A stretch of DNA of 64,000 bases from Bacillus sonorensis NBRC 101234 = KCTC 13918 (GTDB taxonomy: Bacteria > Bacillota > Bacilli > Bacillales > Bacillaceae), in assembly GCF_001592005.1 (NCBI RefSeq), contig NZ_BCVZ01000003.1, positions 1 through 64,000 on the forward strand, written 5' to 3'. Below, piece after piece: positions 34,625 to 42,632 of this stretch. A program made the position numbers and the translations under genes. The notes under the pieces are model-generated. The model did no database searches. It was not told where the DNA came from and saw nothing but the letters and a program-made list of their open reading frames with translations. Position 1 is the stretch's first letter, and every line of letters begins with the position of its first letter.

Positions 34625-34652
34625 TGTTAAGAATGATTTAATGCAGTATAAA
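34625..34652 (-). promoter_or_regulatory. Pho box (PhoP-binding repeats) upstream of phoX
   Basis: On the minus strand TTTATA, TTAAAT and TTAACA follow each other at exact 11-bp spacing (34652, 34641, 34630), matching the PhoP consensus repeat. They lie about 50-75 nt before the phoX start. Confidence 0.7.
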
Positions 34653-34780
34653 GGATTTGAAAATTCGGCATCTTAGTTTGATATGCGACATAAATATATG
34701 GGATATGGGCGTTTATTATAGAAGAAACTGATTCGGGGTTAAAAAGACGAAAAATTCAGATATTTATTTTGTTTTATGAT

Positions 34781-34815
34781 AAAATAAAATCAGCCAAGCT
34801 TCCCGCCCGGCTGAT
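34781..34815 (-). terminator. Terminator of gltC
   Basis: On the minus strand ATCAGCC pairs with GGCTGAT, followed by TTTATTTT. Confidence 0.8.
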
Positions 34816-34836
34816 CGATGTTTTTGAAATGACCTT

Positions 34837-35739
34837 CTATTGATATTGCTGAAGGCGCGAGAAGAACTTTTTCACAAACTGGTAAAAATCCTTCGTAGAA
34901 GGGGAGAGATCCCTGTTTTTTGGGGTAATGATTCCGACGGTCCGTTTGACCTGAGGATAATCAAGCGGGATTTTCTTCGTAAAGCGGGGGAGTGTTTCAT
35001 TAAAGGCGCTTTCCGGCAAAAGCGTCACCCCTATCCCGGCGGATACCAGCCCTTTGACCGCATCCAAATCTTCGCCCTCCGAGGATATTTTCGGCGTATA
35101 CCCCACCTGTTTACAAGCATCTACCGCCATTTTCCGAAAGATGAACCCATCCGGAAACAGGACGTAATTGTCGTTTCTAAGATCGCCCAAATGAAGGCTT
35201 TTCTGTTCAGAAAGCGGATGGTCGACCGGAACAAGGGCAAAAATGCTTTCCGTAAACAAAATGTCTCCTTTAATATCGGCGTTGTTCGTCGGAACAGGTC
35301 CGAGAAAGGCCAAATCGATATCCCTGTTTTTCACCGCTTCAATTAAAAATTTATATGAACCCTGTCTTAAATGAAAAGCGACGTTCGGATACTCTTCTTT
35401 AAACGCGGAAATGACGGTGGGGAGAAACTGGCTTGCAAGGCTTGTCGGAAAGCCGATCTTGACGGTTCCTCTGTGCGGATCCAAATACTCATCAATTTGT
35501 TCCTTCGCAAAATCGATCGCTTTCATCGCCGTTTCTATATGATCTAAAAACTGCTTTCCGATCGGAGTGAGTTTGACATTTCGGCCTTCACGTTCAAAAA
35601 GGTCGACGCCGAGCTCTTCCTCCAGGTTGGCAATCTGCCTGCTGATCGCCGATTGGGCGACGTGGAGATGCATGGCCGCTTCTGAAACGTGTTCTCTTTT
35701 TGCGACTTCCATGAAGTAATGCAATTGGCGTAATTCCAT
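34837..35739 (-). CDS. gltC: LysR-family activator of glutamate synthase, GltC
   Basis: A 300-residue LysR regulator. The N-terminal winged helix reads MELRQLHYFMEVAKREHVSEAAMHLHVAQSAISRQIANLEEELGV; the remainder is the effector-binding domain. In B. subtilis GltC activates the divergent gltAB genes when 2-oxoglutarate is plentiful and is held inactive by glutamate dehydrogenase RocG. The divergent position, the 147-nt shared control region and the Box I dyad there support the same role. ATG 35739 follows CAGGTGAAACACG, a modest ribosome-binding site. Length is normal for the family. Confidence 0.93.
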   Translation of the reverse strand: MELRQLHYFMEVAKREHVSEAAMHLHVAQSAISRQIANLEEELGVDLFEREGRNVKLTPIGKQFLDHIETAMKAIDFAKEQIDEYLDPHRGTVKIGFPTSLASQFLPTVISAFKEEYPNVAFHLRQGSYKFLIEAVKNRDIDLAFLGPVPTNNADIKGDILFTESIFALVPVDHPLSEQKSLHLGDLRNDNYVLFPDGFIFRKMAVDACKQVGYTPKISSEGEDLDAVKGLVSAGIGVTLLPESAFNETLPRFTKKIPLDYPQVKRTVGIITPKNRDLSPSTKDFYQFVKKFFSRLQQYQ

Positions 35740-35755
35740 CGTGTTTCACCTGCTC

Positions 35756-35770
35756 ATCTCAAAATGAGAT
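35756..35770. promoter_or_regulatory. GltC-binding Box I in the gltC-gltA control region
   Basis: ATCTCAAAATGAGAT is a perfect dyad, the same as B. subtilis GltC Box I (ATCTCATTTTGAGAT) read on the other strand. An AT-rich second half-site (TTTTAATCTAAATT) follows it, consistent with Box II. Confidence 0.8.
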
Positions 35771-35791
35771 AGTTTTAATCTAAATTATATA

Positions 35792-35820
35792 TTGTTTGTA
35801 TAGATTTGAAAACCTACAAT
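35792..35820 (+). promoter_or_regulatory. gltA promoter
   Basis: TTGTTT (35792-35797), 17-nt spacer, TACAAT (35815-35820), directly downstream of the GltC boxes. The weak -35 fits a promoter that needs an activator. Confidence 0.65.
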
Positions 35821-35886
35821 AGAATTAGAGTTTGTAAGATTTTATGACTGGGGACAAACGGGAAAAATGAACGGGGGAGAGGAACT

Positions 35887-38800
35887 ATGACTTATAACCA
35901 ATTACCGAAGGCACAAGGTCTCTACCGTCCTGAATTTGAACATGATGCATGCGGAATCGGTCTTTATGCTCACTTAAAAGGCCTTCCTACTCATGATATT
36001 GTCAAAAAAGGATTGCAAATGCTTTGTCAATTGGATCACCGGGGCGGCCAGGGCAGTGACCCGCATACCGGAGACGGAGCAGGGATTATGATGCAGATTC
36101 CTGATGCTTTTTTCAAAAAAGTCTGTCCTGACTTTCGCTTGCCTGTCAAAGGACGCTATGGGGTAGGCATGATTTTCTTTTCAAAAGATGACAGTGAACG
36201 CGGTCAAATCGAAGCCCATATTAACCAGCTGATTGAAGAAGAAGGGCAGTCGGTGCTCGGATGGAGAACTGTGCCGACAAATGTCGGAAAAATCGGAACA
36301 GTGGCACAACAGAGCGCCCCTGTCGTCCGCCAGGTATTTATCGGTGCTAATGAACAGCTGAAGGACAATTTAGCGTTTGAACGCAAATTATATATCATCC
36401 GCAAGCAGGCGGAAAACTGGGCACGCGAACGGGAGAAATCGTTCTACGTCGTAAGCCTCTCAAGCAACACCATTGTGTATAAAGGGCTTCTTACACCTGA
36501 GCAGGTTGACGCTTTTTATGAAGATTTGCAGGATGAGGATTTCGTTTCGGCTTTTGCGCTCGTGCATTCGCGCTTCAGCACAAATACGTTTCCAAGCTGG
36601 GAAAGGGCGCATCCAAACCGCTATCTCATCCACAACGGGGAGATCAATACGCTTCGCGGCAATATGAACTGGATGAAAGCGAGAGAGCAGCAGTTTGTTT
36701 CTGAAGCGTTCGGAGAAGACCTGCAAAAAGTTTTGCCGATTTTAGATGAAAACGGGAGCGACTCTTCTATATTGGACAATGCTTTTGAATTCTTCGTACT
36801 GGCCGGAAGAAAGCCGGCGCATGCGGCCATGATGCTGATTCCTGAACCATGGAACGAAAACCCTTATATGTCTAAGGAAAAGAAAGCGTTCTATGAATAT
36901 CACAGCTCATTAATGGAGCCGTGGGACGGCCCGACGGCGATTTCTTTCACAAACGGAAAGCAAATCGGAGCGATTCTTGACCGGAATGGCCTCAGACCTG
37001 CCCGCTATTATGTGACGAAAGACGACTACATCATTTTTTCCTCAGAAGTCGGCGTGATTGATGTTGAACAGGAAAATGTATTGTATAAAGACCGTCTCGA
37101 TCCGGGAAAAATGCTGCTCGTCGATCTTGAAGAAGGGCGGATCATCTCAGATGAAGAGGTCAAATCAGAAATCGCCGGCGAGTTTCCATATCAGGAATGG
37201 CTCAGCGAAGGGCTGGTGCATGTCAGCAATGACATCCAGGAAACCGAAGAAAAGCCGGTGCCGGACCTTTTGACTCGCCAAAAAGCGTTCGGCTATACGT
37301 ATGAGGATATCCACAAATATTTACTGCCAGTTATTACAGAAGGAAAAGATCCGCTCGGGTCAATGGGGCATGACGTTCCGCTTGCGGTTTTGTCAGACCG
37401 GCCGCAGTCGCTGTTCAATTACTTCAAGCAGCTGTTTGCCCAAGTCACCAATCCGCCGATCGATGCGATCCGTGAACAGATCGTCACATCAACTTTGACA
37501 TGGCTTGGAGCGGAAGGAGACATCCTTCATCCGAACGAAAGCAGCTGCCGCAGAATTAAATTGTATACTCCTGTGCTAACAAACGCACAGTTTAACTCGC
37601 TGAAGGGGCTCGTGCATCAAGATTTCAAAAGCAAAACCATCCACACGCTGTTTACCGATGATTTGAAAAGCGGGCTTGACGATATGTTCAAGGAAGCCGA
37701 CAAAGCGATTGCAGAAGGTGTGACACTGCTGATTTTATCCGACCGCAAAATGGATCAACAAAAAACTCCGATCCCTGCACTTCTTGCTGTCAGTGCGCTG
37801 CATCAATATTTGGTTCGCGCCGGGAAACGCACGAAGGTGAGCATCATTGCCCAATCGGGTGAAGCCAGGGAAGTCCACCACTTTGCCGCATTGATCGGCT
37901 ACGGAGCGGACGCGATCCATCCGTATCTTACGTATGCGACATATAAACAAGTGATTGAAGATGGAGCCCTGTCGATCAGCTATGAAGAAGCCGTTACCAA
38001 ATACAGCAAGAGCGTAACGGAAGGCGTCGTCAAGGTGATGTCAAAAATGGGAATTTCCACGGTTCAAAGCTATCGGGGCGCACAGATTTTCGAAGCGGTC
38101 GGCATCAGCCAAGACGTGATTGACCGTTACTTTACAGGAACGGCGTCGCAGCTCGGCGGGATCGGGCTTGACACGATCGCAGAAGAGGCGAAGCGCCGCC
38201 ACAGGGAAGCATATACAGACACCTTGAATGAAACGCTCGATTCAGGCAGCGATTTTCAATGGAGAAAAGGCGGGGAACATCACGCCTTCAATCCAAAAAC
38301 GATTCATACGCTCCAATGGGCGTGCCGCAAGGGTGACTATAATCTTTTTAAGCAATATTCAAAAGCTGCTGATGAAGAAAGAATCGGATTTTTGCGAAAC
38401 CTCTTTTCCTTCGATGAAACGCGCAAGCCTCTCCCTCTTGAAGAGGTGGAATCTGTTGATTCAATCGTGCGCCGTTTTAAAACAGGAGCAATGTCATTCG
38501 GATCATTGAGCAAAGAAGCGCATGAAGCATTGGCGATCGCAATGAACCGCTTAGGCGGAAAAAGCAACAGCGGAGAAGGCGGAGAAGATCCGGCGCGCTT
38601 TATTCCGGACGAAAGCGGAGATAACCGCCGCAGCGCGATCAAGCAGATCGCGTCAGGACGCTTCGGCGTGAAAAGCCACTATCTCGTCAATGCCGATGAG
38701 CTGCAGATCAAAATGGCCCAGGGCGCCAAGCCGGGAGAAGGCGGGCAGCTGCCGGGAAATAAAGTGTATCCATGGGTTGCCAATGTCCGGGGGTCAACAC

Positions 38801-40446
38801 CTGGCGTCGGCTTAATTTCACCGCCGCCTCATCATGACATCTACTCGATTGAAGACTTGGCACAGCTGATTCATGACTTGAAAAACGCCAACCGCGATGC
38901 CCGGATCAGCGTGAAGCTTGTCGCAAAAGCCGGCGTGGGTACAATCGCAGCCGGTGTCGCAAAAGCGACGGCAGATGTCATCGTTATCAGCGGATACGAC
39001 GGCGGCACAGGGGCTTCTCCGAAAACGAGCATTAAGCATACCGGTCTGCCGTGGGAGCTCGGTCTGGCTGAGGCGCATCAAACATTGATGCTGAACGGCC
39101 TCCGCAATCGGGTCGTATTGGAAACCGACGGAAAATTAATGACAGGCAGAGACGTCGTGATGGCCGCGCTTTTAGGTGCGGAAGAATTCGGCTTTGCCAC
39201 CGCCCCGCTCGTCGTGCTCGGCTGCGTGATGATGAGAGCCTGCCATTTGGACACATGCCCTGTCGGGGTGGCGACGCAAAACCCTGAGCTTCGCAAAAAG
39301 TTCATGGGCGATCCGGATCACATCGTGAACTATATGCGCTTTGTCGCGGAAGAAGTTCGCGAACTGATGTCCCAGCTCGGTTTTAGAACGGTTGATGAAA
39401 TGGTGGGACGCACGGATGTCCTTCGTGTGAGCGAGCGCGCCAAAGCGCATTGGAAAGCCGGGCAGCTCGATTTATCGAATCTGCTGCATCAGGCAGAAGG
39501 GGCCCGCACATTCGGTACGCCGCAAAATCATAAAATCGACGAGTCGCTTGATGTCACCGAAATACTGCCGGCGGTGCAGGCTGCAATTGAAGACGGGATT
39601 CCGGCGGAAGCGTCATTTGCGATCCGCAATATCAACCGTGTGACAGGAGCCATCACCGGAAGCGAAATTTCAAAACGCTATGGTGAAGAAGGCCTCCCAG
39701 ATGATACGATCACGCTGCGCTTTACGGGTTCAGCCGGGCAAAGCTTCGGGGCGTTTGTGCCGAAGGGAATGTCGCTATATTTAACGGGAGATGCCAACGA
39801 CTACATCGGCAAAGGCCTGTCTGGCGGAAAAATCGCCGTCAAGGCGCCCGAGGACTTCAATCCAGCTTTTCGTGAAAATGTCATCGTCGGAAATGTTGCA
39901 TTTTACGGCGCTACAAGCGGTGAAGCGTATATCAACGGCCTTGCCGGAGAGCGGTTTGCCGTCCGAAACAGCGGGGTAAACGTTGTGGTCGAAGGCATTG
40001 GAGACCATGGCTGTGAATATATGACCGGAGGACGTGTCGTCGTTTTAGGCGATGTCGGCAAAAACTTCGCTGCCGGAATGTCAGGCGGAATCGCTTATGT
40101 GTATGCCGAAGATAAAAAAGCGTTTAAACGGAAATGCAACCTGGAAATGATCGAATTCGAGACGCTTGAAGCACCTGGGGAAGCGGCAGAAGTGAGGGCG
40201 ATGGTCGAAAATCATTACCGATATACAGACAGCCCGAAAGCGGCTTCCATTCTCGAAGATTGGGACTCTGCCGTCACCCGCTTTATTAAAGTGATTCCAA
40301 AGGATTTCAAACAGATGATAGAGCGCATAAAAGAACAAAAAGAGGCCGGCTTATCAGACGAAGAAGCGATGATGTACGCATTTGAAGCCGGTACAAAGCA
40401 AAAAGTTCAAACTTCTGCCTCGGCAAAAGAAGCAGTGGCACAGTAA
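35887..40446 (+). CDS. gltA: Glutamate synthase (NADPH) large subunit
   Basis: A 1519-residue large subunit. It makes glutamate from glutamine and 2-oxoglutarate with GltB. The N-terminal glutaminase domain uses Cys22 (HDACGIGLYAHLKG), normally exposed by removal of a propeptide. The central and FMN-binding domains follow, with GAMSFGSLSKEAHEALAIAMNRLGGKSNSGEGG-type sequence around residues 865-900 and the 3Fe-4S cysteines in CVMMRACHLDTCPVG. The C-terminal beta-helix domain (GSAGQSFGAF, GDANDYIGKGLSGG) closes the protein. Full length for the family, no disruption. GGGGGAGAGG precedes the ATG. It is cotranscribed with gltB 16 nt downstream. Confidence 0.97.
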   Translation: MTYNQLPKAQGLYRPEFEHDACGIGLYAHLKGLPTHDIVKKGLQMLCQLDHRGGQGSDPHTGDGAGIMMQIPDAFFKKVCPDFRLPVKGRYGVGMIFFSKDDSERGQIEAHINQLIEEEGQSVLGWRTVPTNVGKIGTVAQQSAPVVRQVFIGANEQLKDNLAFERKLYIIRKQAENWAREREKSFYVVSLSSNTIVYKGLLTPEQVDAFYEDLQDEDFVSAFALVHSRFSTNTFPSWERAHPNRYLIHNGEINTLRGNMNWMKAREQQFVSEAFGEDLQKVLPILDENGSDSSILDNAFEFFVLAGRKPAHAAMMLIPEPWNENPYMSKEKKAFYEYHSSLMEPWDGPTAISFTNGKQIGAILDRNGLRPARYYVTKDDYIIFSSEVGVIDVEQENVLYKDRLDPGKMLLVDLEEGRIISDEEVKSEIAGEFPYQEWLSEGLVHVSNDIQETEEKPVPDLLTRQKAFGYTYEDIHKYLLPVITEGKDPLGSMGHDVPLAVLSDRPQSLFNYFKQLFAQVTNPPIDAIREQIVTSTLTWLGAEGDILHPNESSCRRIKLYTPVLTNAQFNSLKGLVHQDFKSKTIHTLFTDDLKSGLDDMFKEADKAIAEGVTLLILSDRKMDQQKTPIPALLAVSALHQYLVRAGKRTKVSIIAQSGEAREVHHFAALIGYGADAIHPYLTYATYKQVIEDGALSISYEEAVTKYSKSVTEGVVKVMSKMGISTVQSYRGAQIFEAVGISQDVIDRYFTGTASQLGGIGLDTIAEEAKRRHREAYTDTLNETLDSGSDFQWRKGGEHHAFNPKTIHTLQWACRKGDYNLFKQYSKAADEERIGFLRNLFSFDETRKPLPLEEVESVDSIVRRFKTGAMSFGSLSKEAHEALAIAMNRLGGKSNSGEGGEDPARFIPDESGDNRRSAIKQIASGRFGVKSHYLVNADELQIKMAQGAKPGEGGQLPGNKVYPWVANVRGSTPGVGLISPPPHHDIYSIEDLAQLIHDLKNANRDARISVKLVAKAGVGTIAAGVAKATADVIVISGYDGGTGASPKTSIKHTGLPWELGLAEAHQTLMLNGLRNRVVLETDGKLMTGRDVVMAALLGAEEFGFATAPLVVLGCVMMRACHLDTCPVGVATQNPELRKKFMGDPDHIVNYMRFVAEEVRELMSQLGFRTVDEMVGRTDVLRVSERAKAHWKAGQLDLSNLLHQAEGARTFGTPQNHKIDESLDVTEILPAVQAAIEDGIPAEASFAIRNINRVTGAITGSEISKRYGEEGLPDDTITLRFTGSAGQSFGAFVPKGMSLYLTGDANDYIGKGLSGGKIAVKAPEDFNPAFRENVIVGNVAFYGATSGEAYINGLAGERFAVRNSGVNVVVEGIGDHGCEYMTGGRVVVLGDVGKNFAAGMSGGIAYVYAEDKKAFKRKCNLEMIEFETLEAPGEAAEVRAMVENHYRYTDSPKAASILEDWDSAVTRFIKVIPKDFKQMIERIKEQKEAGLSDEEAMMYAFEAGTKQKVQTSASAKEAVAQ

Positions 40447-40462
40447 GAAAGGGGAGGGGAAA

Positions 40463-41944
40463 ATGGGCAAAGCAACAGGATTTATGGAATTCCAGCGGGA
40501 AAAGCCTGCTGAACGTGATCCTCTCACGCGGATAAACGACTGGAACGAATATTCGTCTCCATTTTCTGAGGAAGTTTCGAAAAGACAAGGAGCGCGCTGC
40601 ATGGACTGTGGCACACCTTTTTGCCAAATCGGCATGGATATTGGCGGCTATACGTCCGGATGTCCGATTCATAACCTAATCCCGGAATGGAATGACCTTG
40701 TCTATCGGGGAAGATGGAAAGAAGCGCTTGAGCGCCTCCTGAAAACGAACAACTTTCCCGAATTCACCGGGCGCGTCTGTCCGGCGCCTTGTGAAGGCTC
40801 TTGTACAGTGGCGATTTCCGATCCGGCCGTATCGATCAAAGGCATCGAACGGACGATTATTGACAAAGGATTTGAAAACGGCTGGATCAAACCGCGCATC
40901 CCGAAAAAACGGACCGGCAAGAAAATTGCGATTGTCGGTTCCGGTCCGGCAGGGCTGGCAAGCGCGGACCAGCTGAATCAGGCCGGGCACTCTGTCACCG
41001 TTTATGAACGCGCAGACCGCCCAGGCGGCCTGCTGACATACGGGATTCCGAATATGAAGCTTGAAAAAAGCGTCGTCGAGCGCCGCATCAAACTATTGAC
41101 GCAAGAAGGCATCGATTTTATCACAAACACAGAAATCGGCAAGGATATCACAGCAGATAAGCTGAAAGAACAATATGACGCGGTCATCCTCTGCACAGGG
41201 GCGCAGAAACAGCGCGACCTTATGATTGAGGGACGCGAGGCAAAAGGCGTTCATTTTGCAATGGACTATTTAACAGGCACAATCAAAAGCATGCTGGATT
41301 CAAATTTTAAAGATAAAAAATTCATTAATACGAAAAACAAAGACGTCATCGTCATCGGCGGCGGAGATACGGGTGCGGACTGTGTTGCGACGGCTTTGCG
41401 CCAAAAAGCGCGGAGCGTCGTCCAATTCGGCAAACATCCGAAACTGCCTGACACAAGAACCGGTGAAAACATGTGGCCGGAACAGCCGCACGTTTATTCG
41501 CTTGATTATGCCTATGAAGAAGCGGAGGCAAAATTCGGACGCGATCCTAGAGAATATTGCATTCAGACGAAAAAACTGGTCGCTGATCCAAATGGCCATC
41601 TTAAAGAACTGCACACGATTCAAATGAAAAAAGTGAAAAACGAACAAGGCAAGTTCGAATTTCATGAAATTCCGGGAACAGAGAAAGTCTGGCCTGCCCA
41701 GTTTGTTTTCATCGCCATCGGCTTTGAAGGGACAGATCAGCCGCTATTGGAGCAATTCGGGGTAAAAGCGGTCAGAAACAAAGTTGACGCAGCATACGGG
41801 GATTTTAAAACAAATGTCGAGGGGGTTTTCGCCGCAGGGGATGCGCGAAGAGGCCAAAGCTTAATCGTTTGGGCCATTCATGAAGGACGCGAAGTCGCCC
41901 GTGAAGTAGACAAATATTTGATGGGGGCTTCTGTACTTCCGTAA
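40463..41944 (+). CDS. gltB: Glutamate synthase (NADPH) small subunit
   Basis: A 493-residue small subunit that passes electrons from NADPH via FAD and iron-sulfur clusters to GltA. N-terminal cysteines for two 4Fe-4S clusters lie in CMDCGTPFCQ, SGCPIHN and GRVCPAPCEGSC. The FAD-binding motif is IVGSGPAGLASADQL and the NADPH-binding motif is VIGGGDTGADCVATAL. ATG 40463 follows GGGGAGGGGAAA and matches the known N-terminus MGKATGFMEF; the frame upstream of it overlaps gltA and is not used. The protein also resembles the N-terminal halves of other flavin/FeS dehydrogenases, but the linkage to gltA settles its role. Confidence 0.97.
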   Translation: MGKATGFMEFQREKPAERDPLTRINDWNEYSSPFSEEVSKRQGARCMDCGTPFCQIGMDIGGYTSGCPIHNLIPEWNDLVYRGRWKEALERLLKTNNFPEFTGRVCPAPCEGSCTVAISDPAVSIKGIERTIIDKGFENGWIKPRIPKKRTGKKIAIVGSGPAGLASADQLNQAGHSVTVYERADRPGGLLTYGIPNMKLEKSVVERRIKLLTQEGIDFITNTEIGKDITADKLKEQYDAVILCTGAQKQRDLMIEGREAKGVHFAMDYLTGTIKSMLDSNFKDKKFINTKNKDVIVIGGGDTGADCVATALRQKARSVVQFGKHPKLPDTRTGENMWPEQPHVYSLDYAYEEAEAKFGRDPREYCIQTKKLVADPNGHLKELHTIQMKKVKNEQGKFEFHEIPGTEKVWPAQFVFIAIGFEGTDQPLLEQFGVKAVRNKVDAAYGDFKTNVEGVFAAGDARRGQSLIVWAIHEGREVAREVDKYLMGASVLP

Positions 41945-41971
41945 AAACAAAGGGGTATGATCATAAATGAC

Positions 41972-42017
41972 AGCCTGGTTCATGAACCTGATTGCAGGAT
42001 CATGGACCAGGCTTTTT
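41972..42017 (+). terminator. Terminator of the gltAB operon
   Basis: AGCCTGGTTCATG pairs with CATGGACCAGGCT (one G-U) and ends in five T residues. The 270 nt that follow, up to the coat-like gene, hold no supported gene. Confidence 0.85.
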
Positions 42018-42228
42018 ATTGATTCGGTACAATATCTTCGAGTCGGCAAAACATACGGTGGTATGATCTTTTTCAAGATGCGCAAGCCTATCTTGTTTCA
42101 AGAAAAAACAGCCCGTTTTGCAAAAGGGGCTGAAGCGGTGCCATAGGTTCGCTATGATTCGGCTCAGACAAGATGGCATGCTATATCCAGGAAAGAGAGG
42201 GAATCGGAATTAATCGCGATGTGTACGT

Positions 42229-42258
42229 ACTCCATTTTATGGGATTCTGCATAGCCTA
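42229..42258 (+). promoter_or_regulatory. Candidate sigma-K promoter of the Tyr/Pro-rich peptide gene
   Basis: CATAGCCTA (42250-42258) fits the sigma-K -10 CATANNNTA exactly. The nearest AC dinucleotide (42229-42230) is 19 nt upstream, two or three longer than usual, so the call is tentative. Confidence 0.4.
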
Positions 42259-42283
42259 AAGTATTCAATCCCATGAGGAGGTT

Positions 42284-42490
42284 ATGATGTTGGAAGAAAA
42301 CTACAGTTTCGAAAATGACTTTGAGGAGATCACAGATGAAAGACAGCAGCCCTATTCATACTCTTATCCATACCCACGGCCAAGACCGCGGCCTCGGCCT
42401 CGGCCACGTCCGCCGTTTTTTCCTTACCCATACTTTTATTTTCAGTTTCCTTACCCGTATTATCCTTACTATCCTTACTATCCGTGGTAA
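42284..42490 (+). CDS. Small Tyr/Pro/Arg-rich protein, probable spore coat component
   Basis: A 68-residue protein with three parts: an acidic start (LEENYSFENDFEEITDERQQ), a PR dipeptide repeat (about five RP units), and an aromatic tail built of YP and YPY units ending YYPYYPYYPW. Such low-complexity, tyrosine- and proline-rich sequence is typical of Bacillus spore coat proteins that are cross-linked through tyrosine. GAGGAGG lies just before tandem ATG codons (42284 and 42287); the second has the better spacing. A sigma-K-like -10 upstream supports mother-cell expression. No specific homologue is recognised, and function is inferred from composition only. Confidence 0.7.
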   Translation: MMLEENYSFENDFEEITDERQQPYSYSYPYPRPRPRPRPRPRPPFFPYPYFYFQFPYPYYPYYPYYPW

Positions 42491-42496
42491 GAATGA

Positions 42497-42529
42497 AGGC
42501 TTTCCGGCAGCCCGGAAAGCCTCTTTTTT
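42497..42529 (+). terminator. Terminator of the coat-like gene
   Basis: AGGCTTTCCGG (42497-42507) pairs with CCGGAAAGCCT (42512-42522), followed by seven T with one interruption. Confidence 0.85.
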
Positions 42530-42632
42530 ATTTTGATGAATTTTTCAAACCGGCTGAAGCAATAATAAAGTGACAGCGCCCCCAAAAATTTCTTCTCTTG
42601 GAACAAGAAAAAAAGATGGATGTGTTGTGTTC

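Noticed and set aside
34840-35346. 168-codon plus-strand frame antisense to gltC
   Set aside because: Long only because of codon bias in the opposite gltC gene; no family features.
41967-42146. 59-codon plus-strand frame (begins MTAWFMNLIAG) after gltB
   Set aside because: It contains the gltAB terminator, the SD spacing is about 11 nt and there is no family signal. Absence of stops is probably chance.
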